A stretch of 12,499 nt of DNA from Clostridiales bacterium (GCA_918241715.1 CAKJYB010000008.1:1-12499), one strand, 5' to 3'. Positions 1-8,674 are shown, numbered from the stretch's first letter. The notes: generated by a model from the sequence alone, not told the origin. Program-made: numbers and translations.

Positions 1-129
1 CTAGACATGGATAAAGAAACATTTGAAACAGACGTTCTTTCCAAAAGACACTTCGACGAAAACGCAAACACAATTCAAGCATTGACCTTAAAAATTGAAA
101 GAGAAGAAAATCAAACAATGACAAAATAA
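1..129 (+). CDS. C-terminal fragment of an unidentified protein (5' end outside window)
   Basis: Frame 1 is open from the window edge to a TAA at 127-129, giving 42 residues that end in a hydrophilic, Glu/Lys/Thr-rich tail. The A/T-rich codon choice matches the neighbouring genes, and the stop lies only a few bases before a strong hairpin terminator. Both facts support a real gene end. No motif is recognisable and I cannot assign a family. The gene converges on secA. In many Firmicutes hpf lies upstream of and co-directional with secA, but this orientation and sequence give no support for hpf. Confidence 0.6.
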   Translation, partial: LDMDKETFETDVLSKRHFDENANTIQALTLKIEREENQTMTK

Positions 130-132
130 AAC

Positions 133-161
133 AAAAAAACAGCAAAATTTGCTGTTTTTTT
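133..161. terminator. Symmetric, probably bidirectional intrinsic terminator between the upstream gene and secA
   Basis: Bases 133-146 and 148-161 form a perfect inverted repeat around A147. The core is CAGCAAA/TTTGCTG, flanked by seven A on one side and seven T on the other. Read on the plus strand it is a short hairpin followed by a U-tract that ends the upstream gene. Read on the minus strand, the A-run becomes a U-tract that ends secA. The two convergent stop codons (129 and 212) flank it. Confidence 0.85.
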
Positions 162-211
162 ATTAAAATCTGCATTCGGAATCAATTTTTTGCTTTTTTA
201 CCTTTGTTTTT

Positions 212-2920
212 TTATTCGTTTCTTCCACAGCAGTTTTTGTATTTTTTGCCACTTCCACATGGACATGGATCGTTTCTTCCAATCTTCTTTTCTGTCTTTT
301 TGATTGTAACTTGCTTTTCATTTGTCTGTGGTTTCTTTGGGTCATAAACTTTTGCTTCCGTCATTTTTGGTGGCGTTGCAGGTTCTGGTCTTTTTACTTC
401 AATTGTGGTGTTAAGCAAAATCAAACAAGTTGTTTCTTTGATTTTTTCTGTCATTTCGTCAAACATGTCAAACGCTTCTTTTTTGTAAGCAATGATTGGA
501 TCCTGTCCACCAAAGCCACGTGCAAAGATTTCGTTTTTCATTATTTGCATGTCGTCAATGTGGTTCATCCAGTTTGAATCAACAACTTTCAAAAGCACAA
601 ATTTTTCAATATTTTCAAATTCGATACCAAATTTTCCAGCTTCCGTCATTCTTTCGTTATAACGTTTTTCTATTTCCGTCATAACAATTTGTTCCAAATC
701 TTCTCTGTCAAAACCTTCGCTGTATTCTTCGCAGAATTTTTCGCTTACAAGATTTGTTCCCTTTGCCAAAAGCCCCATTTCAAGCTCTTGGTTGATTTTT
801 TCAAAGTCCCATTCAAAATATGGTTTTTCGTCGTCAACACATTTGTCTAAAACTTTTGCAAGCACACCCGGAAACATATTCATAATGTAGTCGTGCACGC
901 TTCCACCATCAATAAGTTTGTTTCTTTCTTCGTAAATGATTTCTCTTTGAGCATTCATAACGTCGTCAAATTGCAAAACGGTTTTTCTCATTGCAAAGTT
1001 TTGAAGTTCAATTTTCTTTTGAGCATTTTCAATCTGTCTTGACAAAATCTTGAGTTGAATTGGTGTGTCTTCTTGAATTCTAAAGAAATTTGCAACACTC
1101 TTAAGTCTGTCTCCACCAAAAATTCTCAAAAGGTCGTCTTCAAGAGAAAGGAAGAAAACACTTGACCCTGGGTCGCCTTGTCTGGAAGCACGTCCACGAA
1201 GCTGATTGTCAATACGTCTTGATTCGTGGCGTTCAGTTCCAACAATGTGAAGTCCACCAGCCTTTTTTACTTCTTCTTTTTCTTCGTCAGTAACTTTTTT
1301 GAATTCTTTGTAAAGTTCGTTGTATCTATCACGTGCCTTGTTCATTTCAACATCGTCAATGTTGTTGAATGCAGTGGCATAAGATATTTGCTCTTCGGTG
1401 AAGTTTTCGTCTCTCATCTTCTTTTTTGCCATAAACTCTGGGTTTCCACCAAGCAAAATATCCGTTCCACGTCCAGCCATGTTTGTTGCAATTGTTACAG
1501 CACCTTTTCTTCCGGCCTGTGCAACAATTTGGCTTTCTTGTTCGTGGTTCTTTGCGTTCAAAACAACGTGCTTGATTCCAGCTTCTTTAAGGGCTTTTGA
1601 CAAAATTTCACTCTTTTCAATTGTGATTGTTCCCACCAAGATTGGTTGACCAAGTTCGTGGCGATATTTAATTTCTTCAACAATTGCCCTAATCTTTCCG
1701 TTTATTGTGGTAAACACAATGTCTGGTTCGTCAATTCTGATGTTTGGTTTGTTTGTTGGAATGGTTACAACGTCAAGTTTGTAAATTGCCCTAAATTCGC
1801 CTTCTTCCGTCTTTGCCGTTCCGGTCATTCCAGAAAGTTTTTTGTAAATTCTGAAATAGTTTTGGAAGGTAACCGTTGCCAAAGTTTTGTTTTCATCTTT
1901 GATTTCGCAACCTTCCTTTGCTTCAATGGCTTGGTGAAGCCCATCATTGAAACGTCTGCCCGGCATCAAACGCCCTGTAAATTCGTCAACAATAATAACT
2001 TGCCCATCTTTTACAATGTAGTTTTCGTCCCTAAACATCATAAAGTTTGCTTTAAGAGCATTGTTGATAAAGTGGTTGAGTTCGATGTTGTCAACATCGG
2101 TCAAATTTGTAAGAGCATAGTATCTTTCTGCCTTTGCAACACCACTTTCTGTAAGGTTTACGGCCTTTCTTTTTTCGTCTTTTTCGTAGTCTTCTTCTTT
2201 AAGTGTTTTTGCAAACTTTTGTGCCTTGATATAGTTGTCTCCAGACTTCATTCCCGGTCCAGAAATAATAAGTGGCGTTCTTGCTTCGTCAATCAAAATT
2301 GAGTCCACTTCGTCGACGATAGCAAAGTTGTGTCCCCTTTGCACTCTTTGGCTTGCTTGAATAACCATGTTATCACGCAAATAGTCAAAGCCAAGTTCGT
2401 TGTTTGTGCAGTATGTGATGTCGCAGTTGTAAGCGTTCTTCTTTGATTTTGGGTCCATTCCAGCAACAATAACACCAACAGAAAGTCCCAAAAATTTATA
2501 AACTTTTCCCATCCATTCAGCATCACGCTTTGCAAGATATTCGTTTACGGTTACAACGTGCACTCCAAGCCCTGTAAGAGCATTTAAGTATGCAGGAAGC
2601 GTTGCAACAAGTGTCTTTCCTTCACCCGTTGCCATTTCTGCAATACGCCCTTGATGAAGAGCAATTCCACCCAAAATTTGCACGTAAAAATGACGCATCT
2701 TCAAAACTCTGTCAGATGCTTCTCTACATACTGCATATGCTTCTGGCAAAAGATCCATCAAACTTTCACCATTTGCATATCTGTCTTTAAAATCCTGTGT
2801 GCAAGCCTTCAACTCATCGTCTGTGTAGGCTTTATACTTTTCTTCAAGCGCAACAACTTTGTCTGCAATCTTTTTAAGTTTTTTAACCTGCGCTTTATTT
2901 TCGTTTCCAAAAAGTCCCAT
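212..2920 (-). CDS. secA: Protein translocase subunit SecA
   Basis: SecA is the cytosolic and membrane-peripheral ATPase that pushes unfolded preproteins through the SecYEG channel. The 902-residue length is normal for the family. Visible landmarks are Walker A (GEGKT, 99-103), Walker B with the SecA signature (VDEVDSILIDEARTP, 202-216), MTGTAKTEEGEF (365-376), TNMAGRGTDI (479-488) and the NBD2 stretch starting GTERHESRRIDNQL (561-574) with its RGRASRQGD finger. The last 22 residues hold a zinc-binding SEC-C motif, CPCGSGKKYKNCCG (Cys886, 888, 897, 898), which in other SecA proteins contacts ribosomes and SecB or phospholipid. The ATG at 2918-2920 is preceded on the minus strand by AGGAGA at a suitable distance and by a good promoter. 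The gene stands alone, divergent from the giant repeat-protein gene. In B. subtilis secA is followed by prfB, which is not seen here. The assignment is secure. Confidence 0.98.
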   Translation of the reverse strand: MGLFGNENKAQVKKLKKIADKVVALEEKYKAYTDDELKACTQDFKDRYANGESLMDLLPEAYAVCREASDRVLKMRHFYVQILGGIALHQGRIAEMATGEGKTLVATLPAYLNALTGLGVHVVTVNEYLAKRDAEWMGKVYKFLGLSVGVIVAGMDPKSKKNAYNCDITYCTNNELGFDYLRDNMVIQASQRVQRGHNFAIVDEVDSILIDEARTPLIISGPGMKSGDNYIKAQKFAKTLKEEDYEKDEKRKAVNLTESGVAKAERYYALTNLTDVDNIELNHFINNALKANFMMFRDENYIVKDGQVIIVDEFTGRLMPGRRFNDGLHQAIEAKEGCEIKDENKTLATVTFQNYFRIYKKLSGMTGTAKTEEGEFRAIYKLDVVTIPTNKPNIRIDEPDIVFTTINGKIRAIVEEIKYRHELGQPILVGTITIEKSEILSKALKEAGIKHVVLNAKNHEQESQIVAQAGRKGAVTIATNMAGRGTDILLGGNPEFMAKKKMRDENFTEEQISYATAFNNIDDVEMNKARDRYNELYKEFKKVTDEEKEEVKKAGGLHIVGTERHESRRIDNQLRGRASRQGDPGSSVFFLSLEDDLLRIFGGDRLKSVANFFRIQEDTPIQLKILSRQIENAQKKIELQNFAMRKTVLQFDDVMNAQREIIYEERNKLIDGGSVHDYIMNMFPGVLAKVLDKCVDDEKPYFEWDFEKINQELEMGLLAKGTNLVSEKFCEEYSEGFDREDLEQIVMTEIEKRYNERMTEAGKFGIEFENIEKFVLLKVVDSNWMNHIDDMQIMKNEIFARGFGGQDPIIAYKKEAFDMFDEMTEKIKETTCLILLNTTIEVKRPEPATPPKMTEAKVYDPKKPQTNEKQVTIKKTEKKIGRNDPCPCGSGKKYKNCCGRNE

Positions 2921-2952
2921 CTAAATCTCCTAAGCAACATTAACTATAGACA

Positions 2953-2981
2953 ATAATAGCAAAAATAATTAAAAAAGACAA
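2953..2981 (-). promoter_or_regulatory. Vegetative promoter of secA
   Basis: On the minus strand, TTGTCT (2976-2981) is separated by exactly 17 bases from TATTAT (2953-2958). Transcription would begin near 2946, about 25 bases before the secA start codon. The Shine-Dalgarno AGGAGA lies at 2927-2932 on the minus strand. The -35 and -10 elements each match the sigma-A consensus at four or five of six positions. Confidence 0.75.
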
Positions 2982-3059
2982 GTTATTTCAGCCAAATTGC
3001 ACCTTGCTTTTGCGCAGATTTTGTAGAACATTAAACAATTTTTTAATTTTAAATAACAA

Positions 3060-3088
3060 TTGACACCTTAATTATTATTTGATATAAT
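3060..3088 (+). promoter_or_regulatory. Perfect-consensus extended -10 promoter of the giant repeat-protein gene
   Basis: TTGACA (3060-3065), a 17-base spacer and TATAAT (3083-3088) match the vegetative consensus at all twelve positions. A TG at 3080-3081 adds the extended -10 element (TGnTATAAT). Predicted transcription start is near 3095, leaving a leader of about 34 bases. The ribosome binding site AAGGAG at 3116-3121 is seven bases before the ATG at 3129. The promoter is back to back with that of secA. No operator or riboswitch-like structure was seen in this 208-bp divergent region. Confidence 0.9.
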
Positions 3089-3128
3089 AATTCTGTTGAA
3101 AAATTCTCAATGAAAAAGGAGAAAAAAT

Positions 3129-5591
3129 ATGGCTTATACACCAACAACTGAAGAAATAAAAAAGATAACAGACCATCCAGAGACAATCATGTTTTGGAGA
3201 GTTTTCACAAATGTAAATAAAGCAGAGTATGAATCTTTTTGCACAGCAAATGGTCTTGACAAAAATAATGACGAATCTGTGGCTCATTTCTACTATTCAA
3301 ACTTGATGGAAACAGATCCAACAAAAAGAGCTGCTTTTGAAAAAAAGAGAAACACTTTTGCCATAAATTATCAAAATGTGAAATCAGAAGGAAATCTTGC
3401 TGATGAGATAACATTAGAATACACCATTTTAACAGCAACAGCCGCTTTCTATGCACAGATACATGGCACAGAATATCAACAATACTGCACAAACAACGCC
3501 CTAGCACAAGATGAAGAAAGTGTTGCAAGATTCTACGATTCTAAAATAAAAGAAAATTCAAAAGAATTCCAGGCAGAAAATAAGGCTTTGGACGAATATC
3601 TTAAAGTTGCAACACCACCAACAAAGGCAGAGTGGACTGCTGCAGACGATCCTAAAAATGTAAATCGTGCACGTGTTTATTCTTTGCTAAACAGAACAAA
3701 ATACAAAACATTCTTGACAAACGCTGGACTTGAAGACAATCAAGAGTCTGCAAAACTCTTTTATATGAGTGAAGAAAAAAATAAGGCTGGAAAGACTCCT
3801 GAAAAAACGACATTTGAATCTATTGTTTCAAAAATGGATCCAGAACCAACACCAAAACAAATAGCTTCAAGATTGCCAGACAAAAACCCACAACATGTAA
3901 GGGCTTCAGAAGAATCAGTATTGTTTGCCCATATAAATGACACAGAATATGCTTCTTTTGGTGCGGGACTTCCAGATGGTCCAGAAAAAAGAGCCTTGTT
4001 TGCATTGTCATACGAATTTGATAAACTTGTAGGAGGAGCTCTTTCAACAAGTAAAAGAGATAAATACAACACATTTCATTCAATACTTTCAAATATGAAC
4101 AAAGTTCCAACAAACGCTGAATTAGACGCCATGTCGACAACAGAATCTTCAAAATTGGAATTGTTTCTCCATGTCACCGGAAACACACCAAAATGTGAAA
4201 GAACGGCAACAGATCTTGGCGTTGACAAACCAAAAGCCAATGCGCTTTTCTATTTTTCAAAAAAATACGATATAGACGAAACTAAAAGACAGGCATTTGA
4301 AAGACAAGAAGCTGCATTTAATGTACTTTTTGAAAGCATGACGAAAACCCTAACAAAGAAAGATATCACAGATATAACAGAAAATCCAGATGACCTTGCC
4401 AAGAAAAATTTGTATAGACAGCTTCATGAAGAACAATACAAGCAGTTTGCAACCGAAATGGGACTTGACCCTGATGCCCAAGAAACAACTGCAATGTTCT
4501 ACCTTTCTCACGAACATTCTAAAGATCCTAAAAAGGTTGAACAGGTAACACAATTTAACACATACACTTCAAGCATTGAACATGTTGATAAACCAGATGT
4601 AGAACAAATCAACAAAAATGCAGGAAATCCAGATGAAGTTGCAAAGTGGAATCTTTACAGACAAACTCACCAGGCTGAATATGCAAAATATTTGGAAGAT
4701 ACAGGTTTTGAAGACAATGATGTTGCGTTGGCTACTTTTGTCTTTGGCAAAGAACATTCAACAGATCTAACAACGAAAACCAACTTTTCAAAGAGCAAGT
4801 CTGACTATGAGACATTCCTTAAAGAGTACTTTGGAGATGCAAAACCAAACAAGACTCAACTTGACGCATTGACAAACGAAATGACTGCAATAACTTCAGA
4901 CTCATCAGAACTTGCAAAGTGGACTTTGTATTCTGAACTTCATCCAACGGACAATGCAAACTTCTTGTCAAGATATGGGTTTGAAGGTGGAAACAATTCT
5001 GTTGCTTTGCTTTACATCAACACGAAAAAGCCAAGTCCAACAGGATATAAAGGAAATGAAGAAAAGTTAAATAGTTTTAATTTGTATTGGAATGACTTCC
5101 AAAACAACCCACCATCAACAGCTTCAATTAAAGCAATGACCACGAATATGGGTACGGCAAATGAACTTAGTGTTTATTATCGTTTTCATAGCAAGCAGGT
5201 TGATGAATTTGTTGAAAAATATGGCCTTGAAGACTTGCCAGAAGATGAACGAATTGCAAGATATATGTCGTCTAAAACTGGAAGTAAAGACTATAATACA
5301 AAAAACACTTTCTCCGATGAACTAGACCAAATTGAATCGATGAAAGTTGTTTACCAGCCATCTGACGAACAAATAGAAGCCGCACTAAAACCTGAAAATT
5401 TTCCTTTTATAGCAGCTTACTCAAAAACCTTTTCTGACGATTATAGACTTTTCTGTACGTTGCAGGGAATTGATCCAAACCAACAAGAGAGCATGGCTTG
5501 GTTTGTTTATGCTGAAAGATACGATGCTTATGGAAATGAGAGAACAGACGCTAACAGCTTTAACAAAAGAGCCAATTCAATTGCCGATGTT
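3129..5591 (+). repeat. Ten tandem ~82-residue protein repeats
   Basis: Approximate residue limits are R1 5-84, R2 85-161, R3 162-238, R4 239-325, R5 326-405, R6 406-486, R7 487-570, R8 571-660, R9 661-741 and R10 742-821. Each begins with a P-T-x-x-x-I-like segment, then an aromatic (W/Y) helix, an E-Y-x-x-F core, G-L/F/I followed by acidic residues, and an aromatic F-Y-x-S segment. A charged helix ends the unit. The Gly of the G-L landmark falls at 42, 200, 364 (G only), 445, 526, 617, 699 and 780, with the R2 and R4 equivalents near 124 and 279. Spacings are about 76-91. R2 has lost the Gly and the P-T start, and R5 has lost the E-Y pair. Copies are diverged in DNA, so this is an old protein-level array and not a simple DNA repeat. 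Confidence 0.85.
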
Positions 5592-7550
5592 AATCTAGAA
5601 GCAAAACAAGGTGATACTTCCGGCCAATCAATGACAACAGAAACGATTGAAATCGGTGGAACTTCTTATACATCTGTCTCCCACGTTATTGAGCTTAAAA
5701 ACAAAGGTTCGTTTAACCTTCAGGGAGATCAAAAAATTTCTGTCATTGACGACAATGAAACTATGCTTGCCGTAACACAAACGGATCCATCAACAGGCAA
5801 GCCACAAACAATTTCAAAAATTGTGAGAGATCCTGCAACAGGAAAGTGCAAACTTGTTGTTGATGCAGCATATTATGACGAACTTGTAAAAGATAACCCA
5901 GAACTTCAAAAAATAGTTGAATCTCAAAAAGGCAATCCAACCTATGAGATTGAAATTGAACAAGTAAAACTCTCAAAGGACATGAGCATTGACGGGATTC
6001 AATTTGCTGGAACAGATGGAAAAAGTTATTCCGTTCTCTTTACTGCTCTTGGATGCCAAATTACTGATGGAACAACAAAGAGTATCAGTGGAAACAACAA
6101 CAAGCCACCATTTGACATAACCATCTCAACCCAATTCTTAAACCACTCTTTAAGTGGAGACCCTGTTTGTCAGCTTGGTGATAATTTGTTTAATCCGGCA
6201 AACCCAAACAACAACCCAGAGTTTTCAAACATTATGATGTCTGCTTTGGAACTTAATCCAGGTGGTGTTGAAATAGGTGAGGGATCCAACAAAATCCGCA
6301 TGCAAAGATGTCAAGTTGGTAAAAATGGTGAAACTCTCAATGTTATGTCAATTGGCGACCCACCAGAACACACGTATGTCTACATGCAAGTTGAGGGGGA
6401 AGAACCAAAATTCCATGAAGTAAAAGATGCAAATATCCAATACGACACCAAATCTAAAGAATATCTACTCTCTCTCAATATTGGGGGTGGAGATCACGTT
6501 CATGTTCCTTTAAATAAAACAAAAGTTGCTTCTGGTCTTACAGAGCTTAAAAAAGGACCTTTAGGAAATACTTTTGACAATCCACCAGAACCACCTACAG
6601 AAAAAGTTGCCACAATCAAAACATCCCCATATAAAACTGCAGGCTTTGCGGTATATGAATCTTCTGGAGAAAAAGTAGTTTCTGCCACTCTCCCTGACAA
6701 AAAAACTGGGGCTAAAATAACCAGCGTTGAAAAAGAAGTTTCACGAAGCTCAGCCTTTGAACTTCCTAAAGCAAAAGATGTTGATCCTGTTACTCCTTTT
6801 GAAAGAAAAACATTAAAAGATCACATAAACGGAAAAACTCTTGCTCTTGCAGCCTTATTCACAGCTTTGGCAGTATTTCTTCCAATCCCATTTGCAATTT
6901 TGGCACAAATTTTCTTTGTTGCCTATGCTGCAAAAATTTCGGGAGCATTTGACTTAAAACAAAAAGTCGAAGACCAATTAACAGATGAAGAATACAAATC
7001 TCTAAAAATTGACGAAAAATCAAGAAAACAAAGAACACGAGCAATTGAAAAAATGAATGTTGAACATGCAAAAAACGTTAATGAAACAAGAGAAAAACAA
7101 TCAAAGCTCAGAAAACAGATAAACAAAAACCAACAACAAAAAGCAAAACTAGAAAAAACTTTTGCAAAAGTAAAACCTGGTTCAGGCAAATGGAATCGTC
7201 TTAAGAAGAGAATAGATGATCTTAATAAAAAAATAAAGACTGATGAAGCAGAACTCTCCGTTGTAGACACAAACCTTCAGCAATATGAACTTGCTTTCGA
7301 AAAAGGTATTGATGCAGGAGATGAAATAGCTAAAAATACAACCACAACACTTGACACAATTGCTGACAATGAAACAACTACTAGAATAGAGACTGGAAAT
7401 GAAATGATGGAAGATGCAGTAAAACAAGCACTTAGATCCGGAGAAATAACCATCGATCAGGTTGAAGATTTCAAACTTAAGTGGGCAAGATCACACAGAA
7501 AAATCTTTAAAACTGAAAAAAGTTCTGATGATGGCAAGGGCGGAAAATAA
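3129..7550 (+). CDS. Giant ten-repeat membrane-anchored protein of unknown function (1473 aa)
   Basis: I do not recognise a family. The start is set by AAGGAG at 3116-3121 and a consensus promoter. Residues 1-821 are ten tandem, diverged repeats of about 82 residues, probably helical. Residues about 835-1200 look strand-rich and end in a proline-rich linker (NPPEPPTEK, 1151-1159). Residues about 1236-1269 are strongly hydrophobic with a central PIP (1252-1254), consistent with one kinked transmembrane helix or a two-helix hairpin. Residues about 1276-1390 are highly charged (Lys, Glu, Gln) and likely coiled coil. The C-terminus is Thr/Asn-rich, then basic, ending in a Gly/Lys tail. There is no N-terminal signal peptide, LPXTG or other anchor motif, so the repeat array may be cytoplasmic, but topology is unresolved. 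Codon use resembles the neighbours, with no sign of transfer or frameshift. The gap to ychF is 29 bases with no terminator. A scaffold or binding role is only inference from architecture. Confidence 0.9.
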   Translation: MAYTPTTEEIKKITDHPETIMFWRVFTNVNKAEYESFCTANGLDKNNDESVAHFYYSNLMETDPTKRAAFEKKRNTFAINYQNVKSEGNLADEITLEYTILTATAAFYAQIHGTEYQQYCTNNALAQDEESVARFYDSKIKENSKEFQAENKALDEYLKVATPPTKAEWTAADDPKNVNRARVYSLLNRTKYKTFLTNAGLEDNQESAKLFYMSEEKNKAGKTPEKTTFESIVSKMDPEPTPKQIASRLPDKNPQHVRASEESVLFAHINDTEYASFGAGLPDGPEKRALFALSYEFDKLVGGALSTSKRDKYNTFHSILSNMNKVPTNAELDAMSTTESSKLELFLHVTGNTPKCERTATDLGVDKPKANALFYFSKKYDIDETKRQAFERQEAAFNVLFESMTKTLTKKDITDITENPDDLAKKNLYRQLHEEQYKQFATEMGLDPDAQETTAMFYLSHEHSKDPKKVEQVTQFNTYTSSIEHVDKPDVEQINKNAGNPDEVAKWNLYRQTHQAEYAKYLEDTGFEDNDVALATFVFGKEHSTDLTTKTNFSKSKSDYETFLKEYFGDAKPNKTQLDALTNEMTAITSDSSELAKWTLYSELHPTDNANFLSRYGFEGGNNSVALLYINTKKPSPTGYKGNEEKLNSFNLYWNDFQNNPPSTASIKAMTTNMGTANELSVYYRFHSKQVDEFVEKYGLEDLPEDERIARYMSSKTGSKDYNTKNTFSDELDQIESMKVVYQPSDEQIEAALKPENFPFIAAYSKTFSDDYRLFCTLQGIDPNQQESMAWFVYAERYDAYGNERTDANSFNKRANSIADVNLEAKQGDTSGQSMTTETIEIGGTSYTSVSHVIELKNKGSFNLQGDQKISVIDDNETMLAVTQTDPSTGKPQTISKIVRDPATGKCKLVVDAAYYDELVKDNPELQKIVESQKGNPTYEIEIEQVKLSKDMSIDGIQFAGTDGKSYSVLFTALGCQITDGTTKSISGNNNKPPFDITISTQFLNHSLSGDPVCQLGDNLFNPANPNNNPEFSNIMMSALELNPGGVEIGEGSNKIRMQRCQVGKNGETLNVMSIGDPPEHTYVYMQVEGEEPKFHEVKDANIQYDTKSKEYLLSLNIGGGDHVHVPLNKTKVASGLTELKKGPLGNTFDNPPEPPTEKVATIKTSPYKTAGFAVYESSGEKVVSATLPDKKTGAKITSVEKEVSRSSAFELPKAKDVDPVTPFERKTLKDHINGKTLALAALFTALAVFLPIPFAILAQIFFVAYAAKISGAFDLKQKVEDQLTDEEYKSLKIDEKSRKQRTRAIEKMNVEHAKNVNETREKQSKLRKQINKNQQQKAKLEKTFAKVKPGSGKWNRLKKRIDDLNKKIKTDEAELSVVDTNLQQYELAFEKGIDAGDEIAKNTTTTLDTIADNETTTRIETGNEMMEDAVKQALRSGEITIDQVEDFKLKWARSHRKIFKTEKSSDDGKGGK
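6831..6938 (+). other. Transmembrane segment or hairpin encoded in the giant protein
   Basis: This stretch encodes residues 1235-1270, a run of about 34 apolar residues rich in Ala, Leu and Phe, broken in the middle by Pro-Ile-Pro at 1252-1254. It is the only strongly hydrophobic region in the protein. Lysines flank both ends, and the downstream side then becomes a long charged helix. The length fits either one long kinked helix or two short helices with a tight turn. If it is a hairpin, both the repeat array and the coiled coil would lie on the same side of the membrane. Confidence 0.7.
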
Positions 7551-7579
7551 TCACACTATAATTTACTTGGAGAAAATTT

Positions 7580-8674
7580 ATGAAAATAGGTGTAGTGGGC
7601 TTGCCAAATGTTGGCAAAAGTTCATTATTTAATGCAATAACTGAAGCTGGCGCAGAAAGCGCCAACTATCCTTTTTGCACCATAGAACCAAATATTGGAA
7701 TTGTTGACGTTCCTGACGAAAGGCTCAATGTTTTGGGAAAGATGTATAACACACAAAAAATCACCCCAGCAAGCATTGAATTTGTTGATATCGCCGGTCT
7801 TGTTGCTGGAGCAAGCAAAGGTGAAGGCCTTGGAAACAAGTTTTTAAGCCACATCAGAGAAGTTGACGCAATTGTGCATGTTGTAAGGTGTTTTGACGAC
7901 GAAAAAGTCATTCACGTAAATGGTTCTATTGATCCAAAAAGAGACATTGAAACAATTGAAACGGAGCTTGCCCTTGCAGATTTGGAGCAAGTTTCAAAAC
8001 TTTTAGAAAAGAATTCTAAACTTGTCAAACAAACCGGCGACAAGTCTTTGATTGTTGTCGTAAATATGCTTTCAAAAATCAACGAAGTTTTGGAAGAAGG
8101 TGGACAGGCAAGAACGCTTGAATACACAGAAGATGAGAAAAAACTTTTGAAAAACTTCCAACTTTTAACTTCAAAACCTGTTATTTATGTTGCAAACATC
8201 GCAGAAAGCGACATTGGTAAGCCAGAAAACAACTACGTAAAACAGGTCAGAGAAATCGCTGAAAGGGAAGGCGCAAAAGTTGTTGTTTTGTGCGCAAAAA
8301 TTGAAGAAGAAATCGTTGGACTTGACAAAGAAGACAGGGCTCTTTTTAAAGAAGAACTTGGCATAAAAGAAAGTGGACTTGAACAACTTGTCACAACAAG
8401 TTATGACCTTTTGGGTCTTATGAGCTATCTTACTGCTGGAGAAAAAGAAGTAAGAGCATGGACAATCACGAAAGGGACAAAAGCCCCACAAGCTGCAGGA
8501 AAAATTCACTCCGACTTTGAAAAAGGCTTTATCAAAGCAGAAGTTGTAAGCTATGATGACCTTGTTTCATACGGCTCACACTTGAAAGCAAAAGAAGCAG
8601 GAAAAGTCAGAATTGAAGGAAAAGACTATGTCATTCAAGATGGTGATGTTGTCTTGTTCCGTTTCAACAATTAG
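7580..8674 (+). CDS. ychF: Ribosome-binding ATPase YchF (OLA1/Obg-like)
   Basis: YchF is a universally conserved TRAFAC-class P-loop NTPase that binds the ribosome and prefers ATP to GTP. The 364-residue length is typical. The P-loop GLPNVGKSS spans 7-15, with Ser15 where most homologues have Thr. The G3-type motif DIAGL is at 70-74, followed by the characteristic glycine-rich GASKGEGLGNKFL segment. The G4 position carries NIAE (206-209) in place of NKxD, the change that accounts for ATP preference in this family. A helical domain follows the P-loop core, and the C-terminal TGS domain (about 281-362) ends in the usual IQDGDVVLFRF. The ATG at 7580 is preceded by TTGGAGA, and GGAG lies at 7569-7572. 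The gene sits 29 bases after the giant repeat-protein gene and seven bases before mrnC, so it is probably part of one transcription unit. Confidence 0.97.
   Translation: MKIGVVGLPNVGKSSLFNAITEAGAESANYPFCTIEPNIGIVDVPDERLNVLGKMYNTQKITPASIEFVDIAGLVAGASKGEGLGNKFLSHIREVDAIVHVVRCFDDEKVIHVNGSIDPKRDIETIETELALADLEQVSKLLEKNSKLVKQTGDKSLIVVVNMLSKINEVLEEGGQARTLEYTEDEKKLLKNFQLLTSKPVIYVANIAESDIGKPENNYVKQVREIAEREGAKVVVLCAKIEEEIVGLDKEDRALFKEELGIKESGLEQLVTTSYDLLGLMSYLTAGEKEVRAWTITKGTKAPQAAGKIHSDFEKGFIKAEVVSYDDLVSYGSHLKAKEAGKVRIEGKDYVIQDGDVVLFRFNN

Noticed and set aside
1226..2302. Long plus-strand open frames opposite secA (1226-1600 and 1646-2302)
   Set aside because: They are Phe/Cys/Asn-rich antisense shadows of a highly conserved gene, without ribosome binding sites or recognisable motifs.
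2921..3128. Riboswitch, small RNA or origin elements in the divergent intergenic region
   Set aside because: Apart from the two promoters and ribosome binding sites I saw only AT-rich sequence, with no strong hairpin, DnaA-box cluster or known riboswitch core.
3129..5591. Giant gene as a CRISPR-like or satellite DNA repeat
   Set aside because: The periodicity is at protein level only. DNA copies are too diverged and there are no short identical direct repeats with uniform spacers.
7557..7562. Perfect TATAAT between the giant gene and ychF, a possible ychF promoter
   Set aside because: No -35-like sequence lies 16-18 bases upstream and there is no extended -10. The predicted start would fall inside the ychF ribosome binding site.
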